A stretch of 64,000 nt of DNA, taken from contig CAMTWU010000004.1 of the NCBI GenBank assembly GCA_947085525.1, forward strand, positions 60,419-124,418, in the 5' to 3' direction. The stretch's first letter is position 1; each line of letters begins with the position of its first letter. The position numbers and the translations under genes are program-made. This stretch comes from JACPYF01 sp947085525. Lineage in GTDB: Bacteria; Patescibacteriota; Saccharimonadia; Saccharimonadales; Saccharimonadaceae. This document shows, in pieces, positions 57,993 to 64,000 of the stretch. The notes beneath the pieces were generated by a model. That model was given only the letters and a program-made list of their open reading frames with translations. It was not told the origin of the DNA and ran no database searches.

Positions 57993-60900
57993 ATGGCAAA
58001 TACAACACAAAAACCAGACCAAGACAATCTAGATCCAGCGAAAAACGTAGGACAGGATGATTTTGACAAAATTATTGATCGAAATATTAGCCCTGGTGAC
58101 GAAAAAACTATGGAAGACCGAGCCCAAAGTGGTGCGGCAAATGATCTCGCTCAGCAAGAGGCAGATGCCGCAAACGACGGATCAGATGGTGACGATCTGC
58201 AGACGCAAGAGGAACAGGGTGATAGCACCTGGAAGAACAATACGTCTAAAAATGATACTCCTTCGAACAATTCTATTTTTCGCCTAACCAAAAAACGCAG
58301 TGCAGGTTTCGGTTTGATAGCAGGAATAGTTGGTATAGGGACAATTATTAGCTTTTTCATTGGACCAACTTTTGGTTTAGTTAATCTAAAAGAAGTTTTA
58401 TTGGACAAGTTCGACAATAGAATGACGTCACTATACGAAAAGCGAAATGCCCGTTTGATGGCAAAGAAATTTAGCAAAGAGTTTACTACAGGCTGCACGA
58501 TCAAGGTAAAATGTCGATTCAAAGGTATGACGAAAAGCGAAATAAAGAAGTTTGAAAAGCGAAATTCTGGCTACAAAATAGAAACTGGTAGGTGTGTTGG
58601 AGTAGGTGCAGTTAGTAGATGTTCTGTAAAATCAATCACTGGTTTTGATGAAAATGGCAAAAAGAAAGTAATTGAAGCTAAAAATTTTAAAAGCGAACTA
58701 AAAAAGAGTGCATTATTCCGTGATGCAATGAGAAAATATAACAATCCAGCCGTAGCTCACTGGCGAGACGTAGGAGCTAGTAAGTTTTTCAATAAATTTA
58801 AGGTTTATAGGGGTAAGCTAAAACCCGCAACCAATGCACAAGATGCTGCGAAGCCAGAGAATGAAAAACAAAAAATCAGAATTAGAGAAACAGTCAGAAA
58901 CTCAGTTTCCGGTGATAATTTTGTAGCTGTTAGCCCTAATAAAACAGCAGCAGACGATGGTAGCTCTGCTGCAGAAGATGATGTTCGACAGCAAATGAGT
59001 GATGATGTAAATAATGAAGTTGGAAAAATAAAAGTTAGCATGGAAGATTCAACAAAAGCTGTACCTGATATACCAAAAATAGAAGGCTCAACATTCAAAA
59101 ATTCTGCTCAGAACATCGGTAATGCTGGGCTTGGAGCTGTAAAAGGAGCTTTCCTGGGTCCTGTAGCTTTACCTGAAAAAGCTTGCGCCGCAAAACGCTT
59201 GATTGCCACAGTTGGATATGCCGCTAAAGCTCTAAATATGGGTAGTTTGATTCGCTATTCTATGTTGTTTATGGTTGCAGCAGATCAAATAAAAGCGGGT
59301 GATGCTGATGGTGATACTGCACAGTCTATAGGTGACCTGGGCTCGATACTATCCAGCAGAGACCCCGAGACAGACGCTAGCGCATCAGACTCGTTTGGCT
59401 ATCAATATGCGGCCTATGGCTCATTGATCAAAGCAAAAGACAGTAATCAAGTTGATACTGGTCAAATAATTAAATATTCCCTTGGTGTTGGGATGACTGG
59501 GGTTTTGTTGTCAATGACGAATAAGATTAATTCTATAATTGGCGAGGGGGGTGCGAGTACTTGCAACTTTTTACTCAATCCGTTCGTACAAATTGGAGTT
59601 GGAGTTGTTAACATATTAATTTCGCCTTTTACTGGTTTTTCTAATCTCGCAGCTGGTGCGGCAATTGGTCTCGGTGCTGGCTTGACGTTTGCTCTGGCGA
59701 TGCAAATAGCAACGCCAATAATTGCTAGGTCAATAGCTGGTGCCATTGTAACTGGTGATGAATATGGTCAAGACTCTGGCAATGCTATAACATCCGGCTT
59801 TGGCGCTGCCTCATCAATGAATAGTCGTTTCCGTGGTGCATTCCCGTTATCAAAAACAAAGGCTGTTGCCTACAACCAATATGCAGATCAAACAAAAAAC
59901 CAAATCGCAAAAGATTCAGGGCTGGGCGGATATCTGGACACCGAAAACCCTCGTTCTTTTGGCGGCAAAATGGCTCTGGCTCTCAGCCCGCTAGCCTCTA
60001 ACTTTTCGATTACATCTCCGGGTAACCTATTGGCTACTTCTGTATCTTCCATCACACAAACAAATACCACTCTAGCTGCCGCAGAAGGTACTGAATACGA
60101 GATATGTAATGATCCAGACTATGAAAAAATGAATGTTGCCGCAGGACCTTTTTGTGATGTGCAGTATGGGTTAGATCCAACAACTGTTGATACAGATGAA
60201 GGTGCATTATATGATGCTGACTCGGTTATAGCCTACATGTGTGGCAGCTCTGTAGACGACGAGACACCATGCGCGGAGGACAAATATATTGATGATGACG
60301 GCAACCCGAAGGGCGAATATCAAGGTTGGATAGAGGAGTGTGTAGAATCAGACCAACCACTAGCTAGTGATGGCGAAGCAGAAACACCAGAAGAATGTTT
60401 CGACCCTGCGACTACTAGCGATCCTGTTAAATACACTATGTTTAGGATGTATACCTTTGATACAACTCTGGATGATCAGTATAACGACAGAGATGGTAGT
60501 AGCAGTGCTGCAGACAAAAATTCGTCTACCGGTACTTTACCTTCTGGTAGCGCCCAAGAGCTTGCTTCGCAAATTATTGATACAGGTAATCTATCTGGTG
60601 CGTCTGAATATGTACAACAAATTAAGGATGTTGCTGACGGTAAGGGCGATTGTAATGTAGATGAAAGTGTATTGTCGTCTCTACTTGCTCTAACTAAAGA
60701 TGAAAATATGAAAGTCAGCATCAGCTCACTAAATCGCAAATGTACTGGTGTTTTAACAGAATCAGGCACATCTAGTTATCATTACGCCGATGGTGGTGGT
60801 CATGCAGTAGATATTCAGGCCATAAATGGTACAGCTCTAACCGGTCGCGACCCTAACTCGGTAAAAGTGATAAATAAACTCGCACCATTATTGCCTAAGG

Positions 60901-61013
60901 GTAGTGGGTTTGGTCAATCGAACTGTTCAGGAGGTAAGGTAAGTCTTCCTGGTGGAATTAGCGAGTTTTTTGACGCCTGTGACCACCTACATATACAAAT
61001 GGCGTACAAATAA
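57993..61013 (+). CDS. large T4SS-locus membrane protein with M15-like peptidase C-terminus
   Basis: 1006 residues. Acidic disordered N-terminus (~1-90), helix at ~104-128 (FGLIAGIVGIGTIISFFIGP), a basic Cys-containing domain (~145-270), more hydrophobic helices (~400-430, ~490-590; IGVGVVNILISPFTGFSNLAA, GLTFALAMQIATPIIARSIAG), then a Cys-rich and acidic stretch and a C-terminal domain (~860-1006). That domain ends with YHYADGGGHAVDI (H930, D940) and DHLHIQMAYK (H1000), the metal-ligand pattern of M15 D,D-peptidases with a 3-residue insert. The role is unknown; place and topology suggest a channel or envelope-spanning component with a wall-binding or -cutting end. A GAGGT site precedes the ATG. 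Confidence 0.65.
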   Translation: MANTTQKPDQDNLDPAKNVGQDDFDKIIDRNISPGDEKTMEDRAQSGAANDLAQQEADAANDGSDGDDLQTQEEQGDSTWKNNTSKNDTPSNNSIFRLTKKRSAGFGLIAGIVGIGTIISFFIGPTFGLVNLKEVLLDKFDNRMTSLYEKRNARLMAKKFSKEFTTGCTIKVKCRFKGMTKSEIKKFEKRNSGYKIETGRCVGVGAVSRCSVKSITGFDENGKKKVIEAKNFKSELKKSALFRDAMRKYNNPAVAHWRDVGASKFFNKFKVYRGKLKPATNAQDAAKPENEKQKIRIRETVRNSVSGDNFVAVSPNKTAADDGSSAAEDDVRQQMSDDVNNEVGKIKVSMEDSTKAVPDIPKIEGSTFKNSAQNIGNAGLGAVKGAFLGPVALPEKACAAKRLIATVGYAAKALNMGSLIRYSMLFMVAADQIKAGDADGDTAQSIGDLGSILSSRDPETDASASDSFGYQYAAYGSLIKAKDSNQVDTGQIIKYSLGVGMTGVLLSMTNKINSIIGEGGASTCNFLLNPFVQIGVGVVNILISPFTGFSNLAAGAAIGLGAGLTFALAMQIATPIIARSIAGAIVTGDEYGQDSGNAITSGFGAASSMNSRFRGAFPLSKTKAVAYNQYADQTKNQIAKDSGLGGYLDTENPRSFGGKMALALSPLASNFSITSPGNLLATSVSSITQTNTTLAAAEGTEYEICNDPDYEKMNVAAGPFCDVQYGLDPTTVDTDEGALYDADSVIAYMCGSSVDDETPCAEDKYIDDDGNPKGEYQGWIEECVESDQPLASDGEAETPEECFDPATTSDPVKYTMFRMYTFDTTLDDQYNDRDGSSSAADKNSSTGTLPSGSAQELASQIIDTGNLSGASEYVQQIKDVADGKGDCNVDESVLSSLLALTKDENMKVSISSLNRKCTGVLTESGTSSYHYADGGGHAVDIQAINGTALTGRDPNSVKVINKLAPLLPKGSGFGQSNCSGGKVSLPGGISEFFDACDHLHIQMAYK

Positions 61014-61020
61014 AGTGAAT

Positions 61021-62793
61021 ATGGCTATGATAATAAATAAAAAAACACTACGAAAACTTACTTTGGTTATTTTGCTCTTTGTTCTTATACTATCCAACTC
61101 TATTCCCGTACGGGCTTTCCCTGATTTTTATTCCGATACCGAAAATCAATTTTATGATAAGAATGCTTGTGATCCAAATGGTGGATCTGGTAACCCTGAT
61201 GATACTACTGCTACACCTGTTACTGGTGTGGATTATGACAATACCAAAAGCGTCGAGACTGGTTATGAGGTTTCGGTAGAATCAGATGGTGCGGACGGCA
61301 GTGCAAGTGGTGATAGTAATTATGAAAGTGGAACTTCATATGGAAATAATCTGGGTTGGAAAACTCACTTCATAGCCCTTTATCCGGGTTGGGCAAAGGA
61401 AAAAGGTTTAAAACTAGGTGACGTAGTAAAAATAACTTGGAAGGGAAAAACTGTCTTTGCTATATATGGTGATAATGGCTGGGCTGATGATAGTAATAAA
61501 AATATACATACTGAGGTTTCATTGAGTGTGAAAAGAGACTTAGGCGCAGGCTCAAGTGCAGCGACTGGATTTGGGTCAAAATCAGATCCTGTTAAATTCA
61601 CTATTTATCCAAACACAAACCAAAAAATAAGAGGTAATCCACCTAGCCAAGCCTTAATAGACAAAGTCGGCGCTGAAGCATCTGGTGTATCGGTAGGTAG
61701 TGAACCCACTAGTACGGGTGGTTGTGTATGCTCCAACCCAAGTTCAGGGAGCACAACAACATTAGAGGGTGCTAATAATGAAGAAAAGGTGTGGAATTAT
61801 TTCATCGACAAAGGTCTCAGCCCAGAGCAAGTTGCCGGGATTATGGGTAATATTAGCCAGGAATCGGGTTTTGACCCGATGAATATTCAAAATCCTGGTG
61901 GCCGAACCAAAAACCCCGCATCGATATCTGCAGGTTGGGGTTTGATCCAATGGACACCAGGTAGTAAAATCATAGATATTGCAAAAAAAGCAAAGATTAC
62001 AACCCCTATTTATGAATTGGGAACGCAGCTAGATATTGTTTGGTGGCACATGAACAATACCAGCCCGACAGGTGTTATTAATATGTTAGAAAAGTACAAA
62101 AAAGTAAAAGATGAAGCAGCTGCTACAGCAATGTATGAAGATTTGATGGAGGGTGCAGGTAAACCTGCCATAGCTAACCGCATAGCAGCAGCAAAAGCAG
62201 CTCTAAAAAAATATGGTGGTGGTGCATCATCTGGCACAATAAGCTCTAGTGGTGACTGTACTAGTGCTGGAGGTGACTCTAGTACTGGAGGTTCTGGTAC
62301 TTGTAGTGTTAATAGACCCGTCGTTGGTGCTGGTAATGGCGGCGGGGATCAATATACACGGGTTCAATTAGCAAAAATTTTCGGTAATCCAGGCACAGAA
62401 TCTTCACGTCCAGATATGGATAAGAACTTAACGACTGTTGATTTTAATGGTAATAGGGTGAGTGTTAATAAAAAAGCAGCAGGGTGTTTGAGTGCTGTAG
62501 CGGCAGATATAAAATCTCGCACTATATCTTATAAAATAAATAGTATGGGTTGTTATAGATTTGACTCTGATAATGGTGCTGATTCTGGTAATATTGGTCT
62601 AAGTAGCTATCATTCGTATGGTGTTGCGTGTGATATAAACCCAGATAAAAACCCTTTTACATACACACCCAAACCTTATGATATGCCAAAGGAATACGTT
62701 GATGCATTTCGTGATAATGGCTGGACTTGGGGTGGTAGTTGGAGTAGTGTAAAGGATTATATGCATTTTGAATTTAACGGAATAAAACCATGA
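61021..62793 (+). CDS. secreted peptidoglycan hydrolase: phage-tail-lysozyme plus M15_4 D,D-peptidase, with GH75-like N-domain
   Basis: 590 residues, signal peptide MAMIINKKTLRKLTLVILLF...IPVRAF (~1-33). The first domain (~95-215; SYGNNLGWKTHFIALYPGW, VFAIYGDNGWADDSN) resembles chitosanase family GH75, weakly. The second (~251-400) is a phage-tail-lysozyme: VWNYFIDKGLSPEQVAGIMG, NISQESGFDPMNIQ (E281 catalytic), GWGLIQWTPG. The third (~431-590) is an M15_4 peptidase: SSYHSYGVACDINP (H531, D538), WTWGGSWSSVKDYMHFEF (H582). Between them lie Gly/Ser linkers with Cys. The protein likely cuts peptidoglycan so that the T4SS can cross a wall, like VirB1. ATG 61021 is chosen, since the longer frame overlaps the previous gene. 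Confidence 0.82.
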   Translation: MAMIINKKTLRKLTLVILLFVLILSNSIPVRAFPDFYSDTENQFYDKNACDPNGGSGNPDDTTATPVTGVDYDNTKSVETGYEVSVESDGADGSASGDSNYESGTSYGNNLGWKTHFIALYPGWAKEKGLKLGDVVKITWKGKTVFAIYGDNGWADDSNKNIHTEVSLSVKRDLGAGSSAATGFGSKSDPVKFTIYPNTNQKIRGNPPSQALIDKVGAEASGVSVGSEPTSTGGCVCSNPSSGSTTTLEGANNEEKVWNYFIDKGLSPEQVAGIMGNISQESGFDPMNIQNPGGRTKNPASISAGWGLIQWTPGSKIIDIAKKAKITTPIYELGTQLDIVWWHMNNTSPTGVINMLEKYKKVKDEAAATAMYEDLMEGAGKPAIANRIAAAKAALKKYGGGASSGTISSSGDCTSAGGDSSTGGSGTCSVNRPVVGAGNGGGDQYTRVQLAKIFGNPGTESSRPDMDKNLTTVDFNGNRVSVNKKAAGCLSAVAADIKSRTISYKINSMGCYRFDSDNGADSGNIGLSSYHSYGVACDINPDKNPFTYTPKPYDMPKEYVDAFRDNGWTWGGSWSSVKDYMHFEFNGIKP

Positions 62794-63155
62794 ATAAAAT
62801 AAGGCAACTAGTAATTATAGTAGTAGTTATAATAAGTGCGATAGTTTTAGTTTCAATTGTATTTATAGGTGGGGGTAATAATGATAAAAAAGACAGTGAA
62901 AAAATAGCAGAAACCGAAAAAAGTCAACCAGTACATAGCGCTCTTTATAGCCCATCTATTACGGATGTAAGTGGCCCTTTTACGATAGAGTATATGTACA
63001 CAAAAAACAGAGTGGATTATATAAAAGTGGTTGATAGTTCACCTCAAGGCAGAATGAATGCAATATATTGGCTACGTGAACGTGGTATAGATCCGACAGA
63101 TTTAGGTATTCGATTTGATGATTTTACAAACCCACTAAATAGTAGGGGGGATTAG
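62790..63155 (+). CDS. hypothetical membrane-anchored protein in T4SS locus
   Basis: 121 residues: N-terminal helix (QLVIIVVVIISAIVLVSIVFIGG), a short charged linker (NNDKKDSEKIAETEKSQ) and an extracytoplasmic domain of ~75 residues (ITDVSGPFTIEYMYTKNRVDYI, RMNAIYWLRERGIDPTDLGI). No family is recognised. It overlaps the hydrolase gene by 4 bp and so is translated with it. Confidence 0.7.
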   Translation: MNKIRQLVIIVVVIISAIVLVSIVFIGGGNNDKKDSEKIAETEKSQPVHSALYSPSITDVSGPFTIEYMYTKNRVDYIKVVDSSPQGRMNAIYWLRERGIDPTDLGIRFDDFTNPLNSRGD

Positions 63156-63156
63156 T

Positions 63157-63858
63157 ATGAATGGCAGTAGTTTACTGAATAAAAGAAATCTACTACTTTT
63201 AATAGTATTTGTTTCTATGATTAGTGTGTTTGCGTTTGTTTTTAGTTCTATAAACTCCCAGCAAACTATCGCGGTTAAGTATAAGAATATTTCAAAAGTA
63301 ACTATACAAAAAATCGGTGAAGGCTCGAGAACTTTAGAAAAAGAGACTATATATAAAGAATCTGGAGAAAAAATAAAAGTCTCCAAGGGTCGCTATTTAC
63401 TAAAATACACAGGTAGCGACGGTTATGCCAGTGATTACGAAAATTTTGATGTAGCGAATAAACCAGTATATATTTCACTAAATCCAGACTATTCCGATCA
63501 AAGGTTGTCTTCTATTTTAGAGGGTGAGTTTGAAAATATAAAAACGGTTTTGAGTACAAAATACCAAAATATTGGTGATTATAATATCCAAAAAGGTAAG
63601 CTATACAAAAAGGGGCAGTGGTATGCAACAACTCTGCAGTATGATGGTGATGATATGTTTAACTACGACACATTGAGGTTAGTAATGGAAAAAAGAGGTG
63701 GTGTGTGGCAACTAGTAACAGATCCGCCAAATATTATTCTGGGTTCAAAAAATTATCCAAATATACCCATAGATATTCTGCGTGATGTAAATAATGTTCA
63801 AAACACTCCTTTTGTTGAAAAGTATGTAGACTCAAACAGTAAAGCTTATTTTCCTTAG
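63157..63858 (+). CDS. hypothetical membrane-anchored protein in T4SS locus
   Basis: 233 residues: N-terminal helix (NLLLLIVFVSMISVFAFVFSS), then a beta-rich outer domain (AVKYKNISKVTIQKIGEGSR, GRYLLKYTGSDGYASDYENF, WYATTLQYDGDDMFNYDTLR, RGGVWQLVTDPPNIIL). No Cys, no known motifs. PEGA-like carboxypeptidase-regulatory folds have similar strand patterns, but no assignment is made. Last gene of the rightward T4SS operon; the next gene, recF, is convergent and overlaps by 4 bp. Confidence 0.65.
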   Translation: MNGSSLLNKRNLLLLIVFVSMISVFAFVFSSINSQQTIAVKYKNISKVTIQKIGEGSRTLEKETIYKESGEKIKVSKGRYLLKYTGSDGYASDYENFDVANKPVYISLNPDYSDQRLSSILEGEFENIKTVLSTKYQNIGDYNIQKGKLYKKGQWYATTLQYDGDDMFNYDTLRLVMEKRGGVWQLVTDPPNIILGSKNYPNIPIDILRDVNNVQNTPFVEKYVDSNSKAYFP

Positions 63859-64000
63859 ATTTCAATTATATTCCCACTCACACCCTTCATGAGCGGATTG
63901 ATTGTAGTAGTTGTGATGATAACTTGATTGTTATATAGAAAATCTATTAACTTACCTTGTCGCTGCTCATCAAGTTCCGAGAAAACGTCGTCTAGTAGTA
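63855..64000 (-). CDS. recF: DNA replication and repair protein RecF, C-terminal fragment
   Basis: Only the last ~48 codons are in the window. They read LLDDVFSELDEQRQGKLIDF followed by QVIITTT and end SGNIIEI. The LDDVFSELD box is the Walker B/D-loop of RecF, a single-strand-gap repair ATPase that loads RecA. The start and ATP loop lie beyond 64000. The stop overlaps the end of the last T4SS gene by 4 bp. Confidence 0.85.
   Translation of the reverse strand, partial: LLDDVFSELDEQRQGKLIDFLYNNQVIITTTTINPLMKGVSGNIIEI

Noticed and set aside
47975..63858. T4SS locus as an integrative conjugative element
   Set aside because: No integrase, relaxase, coupling protein or flanking direct repeats were seen, and borders are housekeeping genes. 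The idea stays open only if such genes lie outside the window.

Overview
The window looks like a chromosome segment from a member of the Candidate Phyla Radiation, most likely Candidatus Saccharibacteria (TM7). This is inferred from the gene set and protein style, not from a 16S gene. Supporting points are very dense packing with no gene-free stretch above about 300 bases, TGA used as a normal stop (so not the recoded Gracilibacteria/Absconditabacteria), many -10 boxes placed directly before start codons (leaderless mRNAs), a Patescibacteria-style type IV secretion (T4SS) locus with many small pilins, and one giant Thr/Ser/Gly-rich surface protein. A cytochrome bo3-type oxidase operon points to an environmental, oxygen-exposed lineage rather than a host-restricted oral one.

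Layout. 1-8.4 kb: housekeeping genes, mostly on the minus strand (rpoD fragment, dnaG, orn, msrB, mscL, argS, pyrG) and tRNA-Ser(GGA). 8.5-13.3 kb: a MacB/LolD-like ABC exporter pair, a GNAT-containing protein, a sugar-phosphate isomerase and an acidic low-complexity protein. 13.3-27.8 kb: a LytR_C-like membrane protein and a single 4589-codon gene for a repetitive, N-terminally anchored fibre or adhesin. 27.9-36.1 kb: murE-like ligase, tsaD, valS, a probable 2OG-Fe(II) oxygenase divergent from an HTH-Nudix regulator, rlmH, a HIT protein and tRNA-Ser(TGA). 36.2-40.1 kb: cyoABCD. 40.2-44.3 kb: an island with MscS, a CDF transporter, an unusual P1B-type ATPase and a zinc-ribbon protein. 44.3-47.9 kb: tRNA-Arg, a divergent prenyl-synthase-like protein, HdeD, ComF and Hsp20. 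48.0-63.9 kb: the T4SS locus. 63.9-64 kb: the 3' end of recF.

The T4SS locus is the main coherent system. Eight consecutive small pilin-like (TrbC/VirB2, T4SS-pilin type) genes run leftward. A VirB6/TrbL-like channel protein, a PrgI-like protein, a separate TraC-like N-domain protein, a VirB4 ATPase, a 1006-residue membrane protein ending in an M15-like domain, and a secreted wall hydrolase with phage-tail-lysozyme and M15 D,D-peptidase domains run rightward from a shared divergent promoter region. No relaxase or VirD4 coupling ATPase is in the window, so a role in contact or effector delivery to the host cell is at least as likely as conjugation. The giant fibre protein 20 kb away is a natural candidate for host attachment, but this link is inference.
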